This document shows, in pieces, positions 44,126 to 53,335 of a stretch of 64,000 nt of DNA. Every line of letters begins with the position of its first letter. Position 1 is the first letter of the stretch. The position numbers and the translations under genes are program-made. This stretch comes from Betaproteobacteria bacterium. Lineage in GTDB: Bacteria > Pseudomonadota > Gammaproteobacteria > Burkholderiales > SG8-41. A model generated the notes under the pieces. The model did not search any database and was not told where the DNA came from. It saw only the letters and a list, made by a program, of their open reading frames with translations. Where the stretch lies: NCBI GenBank assembly GCA_900299145.1, contig OMIN01000127.1, positions 45,873 to 109,872 of the forward strand, written 5' to 3'.

Positions 44126-45243
44126 TATACCTGCCCCGCGCCAACCGCATTCACCACCCGCGCCAGCACGCGAATGTCCGTACCGACGCGACACACGTCG
44201 GTGAAGTCGAGCTTGCGTTGTTCACAGAGCGATTTCAGTTCCGGCAGATTGAACATGCCATGTGCAGCCTCACCCATCAAACTGGGCGCGAGATAAATCA
44301 GCAATTCGTCCACCAACCCTTCATTCAGCAATGAGCCATTCAATTTGTAACCGGCTTCGGCGTGCACTTCATTCATGCCACGCCGCCCCAGCTCTCTCAA
44401 CAAATCCGCCAATTCCACCTTGCCCGACGCGTTGGGCAGCACCACCACTTCGGCGCCACGAGCCTCCAGCGCCCTTCGCGGTGCGCCGGCGTCCACTGCC
44501 GCCGCAATCAACGTGACCGGGCCCAGCACTTTCGCGTCGAGCGGCGTTTCAAGCCGGCTGTCGACCACCACCCGCACGGGCTGGCGCGGTGTTTCCACGT
44601 CGCGCACGGTCAGTTGCGGATTATCGTCTTTTACGGTACCGATGCCCGTCAAAATCGCGCAAGCCCGCGCACGCCACGCGTGGCCGTCGCGGCGCGCATC
44701 CGGGCCGGTGATCCACTGGCTCTGGCCATTCAACAGAGCGGTTTTTCCATCGAGGCTTGCCGCCACCTTCATACGCAACCACGGCCGGCCGCGCGTCATG
44801 CGCGAAACGAAACCGATGTTAAGTTCATGTGCTTCGTTTTCCATCAAGCCGCAATCTACCGCGACGCCCGCCGCGCGCAACCGTGCCAGCCCCTGCCCCG
44901 CCACCAGCGGATTGGGATCCTCCATCGCCACGACGACTCGCGCCACACCAGCCTTGATCAGCGATTCGCAACACGGCGGCGTGCGACCGAAGTGCGCACA
45001 CGGTTCGAGCGTGACATATGCAGTCGTGCCTCGCGCATCCATGCCCCGCTCGCTGGCCGCGCGTAATGCATGCACCTCCGCATGCGGCTCACCGGCGCGT
45101 TCGTGCCAACCTTCGCCTATCACCACGCCATCACGCGTTAGCACGCAACCTACGCGCGGATTGGGCGTCGTCGTATAAAGCCCGCGGCGCGCCAGCTCGA
45201 GCGCGTGCGCCATATGGGTAGAGTCTTCCGGCAGAAAATTCAT
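44125..45243 (-). CDS. ribD: Bifunctional pyrimidine deaminase/reductase
   Basis: A 372-residue protein. The N-terminal deaminase has HAEVHAL and PCAHFGRTPPCCESL, giving the zinc residues and catalytic glutamate. The C-terminal reductase holds KVAASLDGKTA and SQWITGPDARRDGHAWRAR. It deaminates and then reduces the ribosylaminopyrimidine in riboflavin synthesis. It starts the rib group, 54 bases below nrdR. I see no FMN riboswitch in the leader, 45244-45297. Confidence 0.95.
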   Translation of the reverse strand: MNFLPEDSTHMAHALELARRGLYTTTPNPRVGCVLTRDGVVIGEGWHERAGEPHAEVHALRAASERGMDARGTTAYVTLEPCAHFGRTPPCCESLIKAGVARVVVAMEDPNPLVAGQGLARLRAAGVAVDCGLMENEAHELNIGFVSRMTRGRPWLRMKVAASLDGKTALLNGQSQWITGPDARRDGHAWRARACAILTGIGTVKDDNPQLTVRDVETPRQPVRVVVDSRLETPLDAKVLGPVTLIAAAVDAGAPRRALEARGAEVVVLPNASGKVELADLLRELGRRGMNEVHAEAGYKLNGSLLNEGLVDELLIYLAPSLMGEAAHGMFNLPELKSLCEQRKLDFTDVCRVGTDIRVLARVVNAVGAGQV

Positions 45244-45297
45244 GACGTCATGGCTGGATAGAGCGCGACTTGCTTGGCAAAAGCGCTCGCCGGCGGG

Positions 45298-45765
45298 TTA
45301 CTTCTTTCCGACGCCGGGCTTTTGCACTTCCTTGATGGCATCCTGAAAATCGTCAATGCCCTGAAAGCTGCGATACACCGAGGCAAAGCGGATGTACGCC
45401 ACCTGGTCCAGCCGGTGCAGCTCTCGCATCACCATTTCGCCGATGCGCCGCGCCGGCACTTCACGCTCGCCCAGCGCGAGAATGTTCTGCGTGATGGTGG
45501 CAATAGCCTCGTCCACCAGCGGTGTGGGCACCGGGCGCTTGTGCAGCGCGCGCATGAAGCCGGTACGCAGCTTTTCGAGATCAAATTCGGTGCGGCTGCC
45601 GTCCTGCTTTGCTACTTGCGGCATACGCAACTCCACCGTTTCATAGGTGGTAAACCGCTTATTGCACGACTCGCAGCGGCGGCGGCGGCGAATACTGTCA
45701 CCCGCGTCGCTCAAGCGCGAATCAATCACCTGCGTCGATTCATGTTTGCAGAAGGGGCACTTCAT
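45298..45765 (-). CDS. nrdR: Transcriptional repressor NrdR
   Basis: A 155-residue protein. The N-terminal zinc finger is [17 protein letters not shown] with [12 protein letters not shown] later, and the ATP-cone follows ([17 protein letters not shown]). It represses ribonucleotide reductase genes and senses ATP/dATP. It lies between glyA and ribD, the usual betaproteobacterial order. Four CGTGAGG heptamers abut its start codon upstream, 45771-45798. Confidence 0.96.
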   Translation of the reverse strand: MKCPFCKHESTQVIDSRLSDAGDSIRRRRRCESCNKRFTTYETVELRMPQVAKQDGSRTEFDLEKLRTGFMRALHKRPVPTPLVDEAIATITQNILALGEREVPARRIGEMVMRELHRLDQVAYIRFASVYRSFQGIDDFQDAIKEVQKPGVGKK

Positions 45766-45770
45766 TTGAT

Positions 45771-45798
45771 CGTGAGGCGTGAGGGGTGAGGCGTGAGG
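45771..45798. repeat. Tandem CGTGAGG heptamers upstream of nrdR
   Basis: Four 7-base units: CGTGAGG, CGTGAGG, GGTGAGG, CGTGAGG. They sit six bases before the nrdR start and may move its ribosome site. The same unit recurs beside the esterase at 51016. Confidence 0.8.
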
Positions 45799-45825
45799 CG
45801 TTTACCCGCGTCGTCGAATACCAAG

Positions 45826-47079
45826 TCACGCACCATAGACCGGGAACGCATCGCACAGCTTCTTGACTTCGCCCGCAACGCGCTGCAAATTCCGGTCATC
45901 GTTGGGCGCGTCGAGCACGTCGGCAATGAGATGCGCGACCTTCTCCGCTTCGAGTTCGCGAAATCCGCGCGTGGTCATCGCTGGTGAACCAACGCGGATA
46001 CCACTGGTGACCGTGGGACGCTGCGGATCTTTCGGAATGGCATTCTTGTTGATGGTCATGCACGCCTTGCCGAGCGCGGTTTCGGCCTCCACGCCGGTGA
46101 CGTGCTTGCTGCGCAAATCCACCAGGAACATGTGGCACTCGGTGCGGCCCGACACAATGCGAAGCCCGCGCTCGTGCAGCACCTTGGCCATCACGCGCGC
46201 GTTGTCGAGCACCTGATGCTGGTAGGTGCGAAACTCCGTGGTCAGCGCTTCCTGAAACGCCACCGCCTTGGCGGCAATTACGTGCATCAGCGGACCACCT
46301 TGGGTGCCGGGGAATACTGCGCTGTTCAGAATTTTTTCGTGCTTGGCATCGGCCAGTATCAGGCCACCACGCGGGCCGCGCAACGTTTTGTGCGTGGTAC
46401 TGGTAACAAAATCGGCGATGCCCACCGGGCTGGGGTAGACTCCTGCTGCGATGAGCCCGGCGTAATGCGCTACATCCGCCATCAGCAACGCGCCGCATTT
46501 GTCGGCAATGGCGCGAAAACGCTTCCAGTCAAACTGCAATGAATACGCTGAAGCGCCGGTGACAATCATTTTGGGCTTGCGCACCATGGCAAGTTCTTCG
46601 ACTTCGTCGTAATCGACTTCCTCGGTGTCCGGATTCAGGCCGTAAGTGGCAGCATCGAAATAACGCCCGCTGACGTTCACCGGTGAACCGTGTGTGAGAT
46701 GTCCGCCGCTGTCAAGCGCCATGCCAAGGATCACGTCGCCCGGATGCAACACCGCCTTGAACACCGCAAAGTTCGCCTGCGCGCCGGAATGCGGCTGCAC
46801 GTTGGCGTAGCCCGCGTGAAACAGCTTCTTCGCGCGGTCGATCGCCAGTTGCTCGGCAACGTCGACGAACTCACACCCACCGTAGTAACGCTTGCCCGGA
46901 TATCCTTCCGCGTACTTGTTGGTCAGCACCGACCCCTGCGCCGCCAGCACACGCGGGCTGGCGTAGTTTTCCGAGGCGATCAGCTCAATGTGATCGTGCT
47001 GGCGCTGGCGTTCACTTTCTAGCGCCTGCCACAGTTGCGGATCAAGCGTGGCAATGGTGTCTTTGGAGGATGAGAACAT
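45826..47079 (-). CDS. glyA: Serine hydroxymethyltransferase
   Basis: A 417-residue protein. [16 protein letters not shown] is the N-terminal signature, [11 protein letters not shown] the PLP phosphate region, and [14 protein letters not shown] carries the PLP lysine. It interconverts serine and glycine with tetrahydrofolate, feeding one-carbon units. It lies upstream of nrdR with a 60-base gap. The 109-base upstream gap to skp shows no other gene. Confidence 0.97.
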   Translation of the reverse strand: MFSSSKDTIATLDPQLWQALESERQRQHDHIELIASENYASPRVLAAQGSVLTNKYAEGYPGKRYYGGCEFVDVAEQLAIDRAKKLFHAGYANVQPHSGAQANFAVFKAVLHPGDVILGMALDSGGHLTHGSPVNVSGRYFDAATYGLNPDTEEVDYDEVEELAMVRKPKMIVTGASAYSLQFDWKRFRAIADKCGALLMADVAHYAGLIAAGVYPSPVGIADFVTSTTHKTLRGPRGGLILADAKHEKILNSAVFPGTQGGPLMHVIAAKAVAFQEALTTEFRTYQHQVLDNARVMAKVLHERGLRIVSGRTECHMFLVDLRSKHVTGVEAETALGKACMTINKNAIPKDPQRPTVTSGIRVGSPAMTTRGFRELEAEKVAHLIADVLDAPNDDRNLQRVAGEVKKLCDAFPVYGA

Positions 47080-47188
47080 AAGGAAATCACGCCATCTATG
47101 AGGGGACTAGTGCGTGGAGCCAGTGGGAAACCATGAGCACGCCGCACGCTTTAAAATTTCTCAGGGAAACCCGCGCCGCGCCGACGCC

Positions 47189-47707
47189 CTACTTGCCCGC
47201 CGGTTTGGGCGCGGGGCCACCGAGCGCCTTGATGACCTGCTCGGTAATGTCCACCGACTTGCCAGCAAATACCGCTTCCTGCACCACCAGATCAAGCTTT
47301 TGCGCCTCGGCAATTTTGTTGACGATGGCGGTGACATCCACGGAATACTTGCGCCGCTCCTCGGCCTTACGCCGCTCCAGATCATCCACGAATGCACGGC
47401 CCATTTGATCCAGCCGCTGCATCTGCGTCTGAAACTCGCGTTCTTTTAATTCGCGTTCGCGCCCCGCGGGCACACCGGGCAACTGCGCCTGTAAACCCTT
47501 GACCTTTGCCTCCATGCCGCGCACTTCGGCTTCGCGGCTGCTGAACTCTTTGCGCAAGGTTTCGGCAATGTCGTAGGCCCGCCGCGTGTCATTTTCCAAC
47601 CGCCGGCCGTCGACGTAACCAATTTGCGCCGATTGCGCCAGCGCGGGCCACTGTACCTGCACCAACAGCACCAGCAAAAACACCAACCCCGTAACCTGCT
47701 GTTTCAT
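47189..47707 (-). CDS. OmpH/Skp-family periplasmic chaperone-like protein
   Basis: From ATG 47707 the protein has 172 residues. The signal (KQQVTGLVFLLVLLVQVQ) ends PALAQ, and SAQIGYVDGRRLENDTR starts the mature form, followed by a long charged coiled-coil as in Skp. Skp binds unfolded outer-membrane proteins. It is not in the usual bamA-lpxD locus but is clustered with a HELTH-motif protein that ends three bases upstream of its start, so the two are probably co-transcribed. Confidence 0.85.
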   Translation of the reverse strand: MKQQVTGLVFLLVLLVQVQWPALAQSAQIGYVDGRRLENDTRRAYDIAETLRKEFSSREAEVRGMEAKVKGLQAQLPGVPAGRERELKEREFQTQMQRLDQMGRAFVDDLERRKAEERRKYSVDVTAIVNKIAEAQKLDLVVQEAVFAGKSVDITEQVIKALGGPAPKPAGK

Positions 47708-47709
47708 TG

Positions 47710-48273
47710 TTAAACCTGACTGTCGAACCGCGTTTTTGCGGATGGAATAGGCATGTACGGTATCACATCCTGCCCTCCCATAGAATCCCGATTTTCGGCT
47801 GCTTTTGCTTCGATTTCCAGCGAACCGCGCGGATAACCCGGCCACACGCCCTCACGCAAGTACTGCCGCAAAAAACGCGTGACACCAAGGCGTTCATACT
47901 GCGCGACATGGGTCAGCTCATGCGCCAGCAAACGGCGATCATCCGCACAATCAGCGCGTAGCACAATGCCGTGACCCAGCGTCATGCCCGCAATGGCAGG
48001 CCGCATCCATCCCGCACGGCGCGCGAGACGGGCGGCAAACGCTGGCAGCGGCACGGGCACTTGCGGCGTCACCACAACACGCACACGACCGATATCCCGC
48101 ACCCCCACGGATTGCGCCAATTTGCATTGGTCAGGTAACAACGCAACGCCGTTTGCCAGAATGGCGCGCTGCCGCCAGCAAACCCACGCCACCGCGCAAC
48201 ACCACGGCAGCAGCAGCGCCACGTCCAGCAGACCATTCAAAACACGCGTGAACGAGGCATTAAGCGAAACCAA
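47710..48273 (-). CDS. Membrane-anchored HELTH-motif putative metalloprotein (DUF4157-like)
   Basis: A 187-residue protein. An N-terminal hydrophobic helix (LLDVALLLPWCCAVAWVCW) anchors it. LLAHELTHVAQYERLG is an HExxH-like zinc motif with an adjacent histidine, as in DUF4157 and related gluzincins, though here it is H-E-L-T-H. The C-terminus is short and has no recognised domain. It ends three bases before the start of the Skp-like gene. It could be a small protease in envelope care; activity is not shown. Confidence 0.72.
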   Translation of the reverse strand: MVSLNASFTRVLNGLLDVALLLPWCCAVAWVCWRQRAILANGVALLPDQCKLAQSVGVRDIGRVRVVVTPQVPVPLPAFAARLARRAGWMRPAIAGMTLGHGIVLRADCADDRRLLAHELTHVAQYERLGVTRFLRQYLREGVWPGYPRGSLEIEAKAAENRDSMGGQDVIPYMPIPSAKTRFDSQV

Positions 48274-48286
48274 AAAAAAACCAATA

Positions 48287-48300
48287 AAAACAGATACTTA
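48287..48300 (+). repeat. Dispersed 14-mer word, copy 14 (exact)
   Basis: AAAACAGATACTTA, preceded by CCAATA, in the 54-base gap between pmbA and the HELTH-motif gene. Confidence 0.8.
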
Positions 48301-48327
48301 CGATACACCCCTGCGTCAGAACCGTCA

Positions 48328-49680
48328 TCAATCGCCGGCGATGGTCATGCGGTCGATCAATATCGAGCCGCATTGGCGCGAGCCGTGCCGCAACACATCG
48401 TTGCCGATGGCTGCGATGCCGCGGTACATGTCCTTCAAGTTGCCAGCGATGGTGATTTCCTGCACGGGGTAAGCGATCTCGCCGTTCTCGACCCAGTAGC
48501 CTGCGGCACCTCGCGAATAATCGCCGGTAACCGGATTGACGCCCTGCCCCATGAGTTCGGTAACCAGCAGCCCGCGATGCAACTTTTTGAGCAGCGCGGC
48601 AAAGTCTTCACCGGTGTCATGCAGAATCAGATTGTGATTGCCGCCCGCGTTGCCGGTGGAGCGCATGCCCAGCTTGCGCGCCGAGTAGCTGCCGAGAAAA
48701 TAGCCCTGCACCACGCCGTCTTGCACCACGTCACGCTTGCACGTGGCAACCCCCTCGGCATCGAACGCACCGCTGCCCAACCCCTTCAGCACGTGCGGCA
48801 GGTCGCTCATGCGCACGAGCGGCGCGAACACCGGCTTGCCCAGCGAATCCAGCAGGAAGGAAGATTTGCGATACAGGCTGCCACCGCTCACCGCCGATAC
48901 AAAATGGCTCATCAGGCTGGACGCGACCGTCGCATCAAACAGCACCGGCGCCTGCGTGGTGGCAATTTTGCGCGCATCGAGCCGGCGCAATGCACGTTCC
49001 GCCGCGCGTTTGCCCACCGATTGCGGCGTCGCCAGATCAGCGGCATCGCGCGCGACGTCATACCAGTCGTCGCGCTGCATGCCATCGCGATCATCTTCTC
49101 CGTGGCCTGCAATCACCGCGCAGCTGTAGCTGTGGCGCGACGAGGGATAGCCGGCAAGAAATCCGTGCGTGTTGCCATAAGCGAAGTGCGATTCCTGCGT
49201 GGACACCGTGGCGCCTTCGGAATTTGTAATTTTCTTGTCCACCGCGAACGCCGCCTCTTCGCAGGCAGTGGCGAGTTCTATCGCGCGCTCCACCGGCAGC
49301 CCCCACGAATGCCACAGTTGCAGTTCGGGAAATTCCTTCGCCAGCAGATCCGCATCGGCGAGTCCCGCGCAATCGTCGGCGGCGGTAAAGCGCGCAATGG
49401 AAAGCGCCGCGTCGACCGTATCGCGCAGCGCCTTCGTTGAAAAATCCGACGTGCTGGCATGCCCGCGCTGACGCCCCAGATAGACGGATACGCCGATACC
49501 CTTGTCGCGGTTGTATTCGATGGTTTCCACTTCACCCAGCCGCACGGTGACGGTTTGACCATAGCCCTCGCTTACTTCGGCGTCGGCGGCAGTGGCGCCG
49601 CGTTCGCGGGCATAGGCGAGCACATCGCGCGTCAGCGACATCAGCGTGGCGCTGTCGTGGGTAAAGCCGGTTTTGGACAT
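48328..49680 (-). CDS. pmbA: Metalloprotease PmbA/TldE
   Basis: From ATG 49680 the protein has 450 residues. The frame is typical of PmbA/TldE: EVSEGYGQTVTVRLGEVETI near the start, DKGIGVSVYLGRQRG, and GMRSTGNAGGNHNLILHDTG in the C-terminal part. With TldD it processes or degrades small peptides such as microcin B17 and CcdA. tldD is not in the window. A start at 49752 would run into the DarP promoter region and is not conserved. It is divergent from darP (130-base gap). Confidence 0.93.
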   Translation of the reverse strand: MSKTGFTHDSATLMSLTRDVLAYARERGATAADAEVSEGYGQTVTVRLGEVETIEYNRDKGIGVSVYLGRQRGHASTSDFSTKALRDTVDAALSIARFTAADDCAGLADADLLAKEFPELQLWHSWGLPVERAIELATACEEAAFAVDKKITNSEGATVSTQESHFAYGNTHGFLAGYPSSRHSYSCAVIAGHGEDDRDGMQRDDWYDVARDAADLATPQSVGKRAAERALRRLDARKIATTQAPVLFDATVASSLMSHFVSAVSGGSLYRKSSFLLDSLGKPVFAPLVRMSDLPHVLKGLGSGAFDAEGVATCKRDVVQDGVVQGYFLGSYSARKLGMRSTGNAGGNHNLILHDTGEDFAALLKKLHRGLLVTELMGQGVNPVTGDYSRGAAGYWVENGEIAYPVQEITIAGNLKDMYRGIAAIGNDVLRHGSRQCGSILIDRMTIAGD

Positions 49681-49810
49681 GGGCAAAAAACTTTCCTGGA
49701 AGACTTTTTGAATCGGTAATCCACTGCCGACGCAAGACATTGGCCGGAACAACGAAAAAGGGCGCTATCATAGCAGGTTGAATCCCTGTTGAATCCCTCC
49801 GCGAACCGCC

Positions 49811-50335
49811 ATGGGTATTGTCGAAAACGCCGCGCCGGAAGAGCCTTCCTACAACGCCGCCGATGGCCCCAGCAAATCGCGCCGCAAGGCTGACGCGCAC
49901 GCACTGCAGGCGCTGGGCGCCGAACTGGTGGCGCTCAATCGCAGCCAATTGGCGCAGATTGATTTGCCCGAAACGCTGCGCGAGGCGGTTGAGGCCGCGC
50001 AACGCATCACGGCGCATGGTGGCCGCCGCCGCCAACTGCAATACATCGGCAAACTCATGCGCAATGTCGACGCTGCGCCGATACGCGCAAAAATCGAGGG
50101 CTGGAAGTCGGTGTCGGTCGAGGAGACCGCGCGTCTGCATCTCATCGAGCGCTGGCGCGACCGGTTGATCGATGACGCGGAAGCCCTGCAAGACTTTGCC
50201 GCCGAATATCCGCGAGCGGATCTCCAGCAACTGCGCGCGCTGATTCGCAATGTGTCGCGCGAACGCGCGCAGAACCAGCCCCCCAAAAGCTATCGGGCGA
50301 TATTCCAGCGGCTGCGCGATATAATTTCCCCGTAA
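49811..50335 (+). CDS. darP: Ribosome-associated protein DarP (YjgA)
   Basis: A 174-residue protein. KSRRKADAHALQALGAELV and LPETLREAVEAAQRI start the DUF615 domain, and RRRQLQYIGKLMRN is the conserved centre. DarP assists late 50S subunit assembly and is often next to pmbA, here divergently. It ends 19 bases before mog and is likely co-transcribed with it. Confidence 0.93.
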   Translation: MGIVENAAPEEPSYNAADGPSKSRRKADAHALQALGAELVALNRSQLAQIDLPETLREAVEAAQRITAHGGRRRQLQYIGKLMRNVDAAPIRAKIEGWKSVSVEETARLHLIERWRDRLIDDAEALQDFAAEYPRADLQQLRALIRNVSRERAQNQPPKSYRAIFQRLRDIISP

Positions 50336-50354
50336 ACTTTACGAATGACGCACC

Positions 50355-50939
50355 ATGAATGACGAACTATTGATCGGCCTGGTTTCCATCAGCGACCGCG
50401 CGTCGCAAGGGGTCTATGAAGATCAGGGCATCCCCGCGCTCAAAGACTGGTTCACGCAGGCGCTCACCTCGAAGTGGCGCATGGTGACACGGCTGATTCC
50501 CGACGAGCGCCCGCAAATTGAGGCCACGTTGAAGGAACTCGTCGACGGTGAAAAATGCCACCTTGTGCTTACCACCGGCGGCACCGGCCCTGCAATGCGC
50601 GACGTCACGCCGGAAGCCACGCTGGCTGTCGCCGACAAGGAAATGCCGGGCTTTGGCGAGCAAATGCGGCAGGTGAGCTTGAAGTTCGTGCCTACCGCGA
50701 TACTGTCCCGGCAGGTCGCTGTGATACGCAAGCAAGCACTGATAATCAATCTGCCGGGCCAGCCCAAGGCCATCAAGGAAACGCTGGAAGGCCTGAAAGA
50801 CGACACAGGCAAATCCGTGGTCAACGGCATCTTCGCCGCCGTACCGTATTGCATTGATCTCATCGGCGGACCGTACATCGAAACCAATGATGCCGTGGTC
50901 AAGGCGTTTCGGCCAAAGTCGGCGATTCGAAAATCGTGA
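50355..50939 (+). CDS. mog: Molybdopterin adenylyltransferase
   Basis: A 194-residue protein. LVSISDRASQGVYEDQGIP opens the fold, and TTGGTGPAMRDVTPEATL is the MogA GGTGxxxRD motif. PGQPKAIKE is the later conserved loop. It adenylylates molybdopterin before Mo insertion. The adenylated cofactor is needed by the Mo enzyme encoded at 9692-14222, but the two are 36 kb apart. Its stop codon lies in a CGTGAAG-type heptamer run. Confidence 0.94.
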   Translation: MNDELLIGLVSISDRASQGVYEDQGIPALKDWFTQALTSKWRMVTRLIPDERPQIEATLKELVDGEKCHLVLTTGGTGPAMRDVTPEATLAVADKEMPGFGEQMRQVSLKFVPTAILSRQVAVIRKQALIINLPGQPKAIKETLEGLKDDTGKSVVNGIFAAVPYCIDLIGGPYIETNDAVVKAFRPKSAIRKS

Positions 50940-51013
50940 AGCGTGAGAAGTGAGGCGTAGAGGCGCCTTACCTTCACCTGTCCACCTCACTCCTTACCCC
51001 TCACGCCTCACGC
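50935..51013. repeat. Inverted heptamer arrays between mog and the esterase
   Basis: A direct run (CGTGAAG, CGTGAGA, AGTGAGG, CGTAGAG; 50935-50962) faces an inverted run (CCTCAC TCCTTAC CCCTCAC GCCTCAC; about 50985-51011). The arms can pair. The same unit sits before nrdR. The right array reaches within five bases of the esterase ATG, so it may affect translation. Confidence 0.75.
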
Positions 51014-51015
51014 TC

Positions 51016-51690
51016 ATGTTAGAAACCATCGAACTCGAAACCGGCCCCAATCCCTCGGCGGCTGTCATCTGGATGCACGGCCTGGGCGCGGATGGCAACG
51101 ACTTCGTGCCCATCGTCAATGAACTGGATCTGTCGGGCGCACCGGCAATACGCTTTGTGTTTCCACATGCGCCGAAAATTCCGGTGACCATCAACAACGG
51201 CTACGTGATGCGCGCGTGGTACGACGTTTCTTTTGGTGATCTTGAAGGCAATACCAAACGCGCTGATGAAATGGGCGTGCGCCAATCGCAGGCTCAAATC
51301 GGCGAACTCATTGCCCGTGAACACGCAAGAAATATCCCCTTTAAAAACATAGTATTAGCGGGGTTCTCACAAGGCGGCGCCATTTCACTGCAAACCGGTT
51401 TGCGTTATCCGGAAACGCTTGCCGGTGTAATGGCGCTGTCAAGCTATCTGCCGTGTGCCGACAGTTTTGCCGCCGAAGCCGCGCCCGCCAATTCCCAAAC
51501 GCCCGTGCTGATTGCGCATGGCACGCAAGACCCGGTGATACCGTATGCCATGGGTAAAGCGTCATACGATCGGCTGCTGGCCGCGGGCTACAAAGTCGAG
51601 TGGCGCGAATACCCGATGCCCCATTCAGTATGCCTTGAAGAAGTGCGCGACATCGGCGCGTGGCTGACCGCCGTACTAAAAAACTGCTAG
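51016..51690 (+). CDS. Carboxylesterase/phospholipase-type alpha/beta hydrolase
   Basis: From ATG 51016 the protein has 224 residues. AVIWMHGLGADGNDFVP is the oxyanion region, LAGFSQGGAISLQ the nucleophile elbow (GFSQGG), HGTQDPVIPY the aspartate and MPHSVCLEEV the histidine: the YpfH/carboxylesterase 2 family. It hydrolyses short-chain esters or lysophospholipids. A start at 50950 would begin in the heptamer array. It is convergent with the PilZ-like gene. Confidence 0.9.
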   Translation: MLETIELETGPNPSAAVIWMHGLGADGNDFVPIVNELDLSGAPAIRFVFPHAPKIPVTINNGYVMRAWYDVSFGDLEGNTKRADEMGVRQSQAQIGELIAREHARNIPFKNIVLAGFSQGGAISLQTGLRYPETLAGVMALSSYLPCADSFAAEAAPANSQTPVLIAHGTQDPVIPYAMGKASYDRLLAAGYKVEWREYPMPHSVCLEEVRDIGAWLTAVLKNC

Positions 51691-51721
51691 CCGCGTGGCC
51701 TCATGCTGTTTTAGCGCCGCC

Positions 51722-53272
51722 TCAAACGATTTCCGTGACCTCGGACTTGAAGCGCACGCGGTCAAAGTCCGGGCCCGATTCAACCAGCCCCGACGGCATT
51801 ACCATAAAGGTCTGCGCATCCACGGTGCGCGTCACTTCCAACGCATCGCGCAGGGTGAATGATTCCGGCCGCAGTAATATCTGCATGTAACCGCTGCGCG
51901 ACGGCTTCGGATCCAGCATCACCACGTTATGCGGCGCGCCACGTTCGCCGGCCGGACCACAGGTACACATGGTGCCCGGCAAAATCGCGCGGCTGATGAC
52001 CTGAATGCCGACCCGCCGCTGCCCGTGCACATCGGTCTCCACGCGGCGAACAATGCCCGCGCCCCATTGCGGATTTTCACTCTCCGGCAACAGCCCCAGC
52101 ACAACGCCCACCTGCAACCATTCACCGCGGCGTTCCGGCACGATCATGCCGTAGCCTTCGGCGCTTGCGTTTTCGACCACCCAGGTTTCCTGGAGTCCCG
52201 TCCCGGGAGCACTGGCCGTCGCATCGACACCACCCGCGGTCAGCACGCCATCAAAACCATGCAGTACTTGCAGCGTGGACGCCACCTTGCGCCGCTCGGA
52301 GTCGCGCGCCGGCAGGTCTTTGTCCCAATTAAACGCGAGATGCAGCAACGTGTCGGTCACTTCGTCATTGCGCGTGCCTGCATTCAGATTCAATTGAGAA
52401 GGCAGCACGCCGGTTTCTTCAATCGTTTCCAGCGCTTTTTGCACTTCATCCAGCGCCGGCCCGGCGCCGAAATGAAAAAGCCGCGCATCACGTGGCGGCT
52501 GCGCCAGCATGCGTGCCGGCGACATGCCGCCGTTCAGATCAAAAAAGAAATTACAGCCCGGCTGCGGCTCGGATGACGACACAAACGAACGCGAATAATG
52601 GGCAATCGCCCGCTCCGCGATATTCTGGCGCACCGGTGACAAACCGCCGGTGGAAGACACGCCGAGCATCAGCGTACGCAAAAACTCCTGCCGCACCGTG
52701 CCCTTGCCATAGGCTCCGCCATAGATATCCACCACCTCATCCGCATAGCCGCCGGACTGCGCCTTGTCGTAAAGTTGCGCGACGGTTGTCCAGTAACTGT
52801 CTCCCACGTAGCCGTATCGCATCAGGATCCACTTGATTTGCATCACCTGCGCGCGCATCGCTCGTGCCACCCATTGCGGCATGTGCTTTGCCAACGCCGC
52901 GCTTTTGGTCTGCTTGGGATCAGTTGTCCGCTCGATGCAGGCAAGATACGCGTTGCCCAGCGCCGTCCAGTAACTCATGGCCGCCCGTGACAGGAGCCCT
53001 TCCTGGAATTTCGCCTGTGGCTTGAGCGCCAGATACTGGTCGATCAGGCGCAAGCTGTGACGCTTCAATCCGGCGTCGATCTGATCGACAACATCGTAAC
53101 AATGCGCAACCGTGAATTCGGTTTCAGCCACCGCCGAGTCAAGCCACAGCACGGCGTCCTGCGTTGCGCGCACGGCATCTTCCGCCGGCAACGTGGCGAG
53201 CATTTCCTTGACGCTTGCGAGGTGCGCAGCCGCGTCGGCGTCCTTCGCCGCGCCTCCCAGCCATTTCAGCAT
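51722..53272 (-). CDS. Large hypothetical protein, paralogue 1, with PilZ-like C-terminal region
   Basis: A 516-residue protein without a signal or membrane helix. The first ~280 residues are helical with conserved blocks (MQIKWILMRYGYV and EFLRTLMLGVSSTGGLSP). The last 180 hold a beta-barrel-like stretch: VVENASAEGYGMIVPERRGEW and GAGIVRRVETDVHGQRRVGI, which resembles the D/N-x-S-x-x-G and RR of PilZ domains. A role in c-di-GMP sensing is a guess. The next gene is a clear paralogue (WVLMRYGVV, AASPSGLSPV), so the pair arose by duplication. Confidence 0.72.
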   Translation of the reverse strand: MLKWLGGAAKDADAAAHLASVKEMLATLPAEDAVRATQDAVLWLDSAVAETEFTVAHCYDVVDQIDAGLKRHSLRLIDQYLALKPQAKFQEGLLSRAAMSYWTALGNAYLACIERTTDPKQTKSAALAKHMPQWVARAMRAQVMQIKWILMRYGYVGDSYWTTVAQLYDKAQSGGYADEVVDIYGGAYGKGTVRQEFLRTLMLGVSSTGGLSPVRQNIAERAIAHYSRSFVSSSEPQPGCNFFFDLNGGMSPARMLAQPPRDARLFHFGAGPALDEVQKALETIEETGVLPSQLNLNAGTRNDEVTDTLLHLAFNWDKDLPARDSERRKVASTLQVLHGFDGVLTAGGVDATASAPGTGLQETWVVENASAEGYGMIVPERRGEWLQVGVVLGLLPESENPQWGAGIVRRVETDVHGQRRVGIQVISRAILPGTMCTCGPAGERGAPHNVVMLDPKPSRSGYMQILLRPESFTLRDALEVTRTVDAQTFMVMPSGLVESGPDFDRVRFKSEVTEIV

Positions 53273-53335
53273 ACTGTCTCCCTGTCACCCACTCCGCGGC
53301 TGTAACCGCCGTTCATTTGGGGCCGAATCTGATTG

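Noticed and set aside
45244..45297. FMN riboswitch before ribD
   Set aside because: The leader is only 54 bases and shows none of the conserved RFN helices.
51342..51356. TAAAAACATAGTATT inside the esterase as a further copy of the dispersed word
   Set aside because: It needs a deletion and several changes to match; listed only as a possible degenerate relative.
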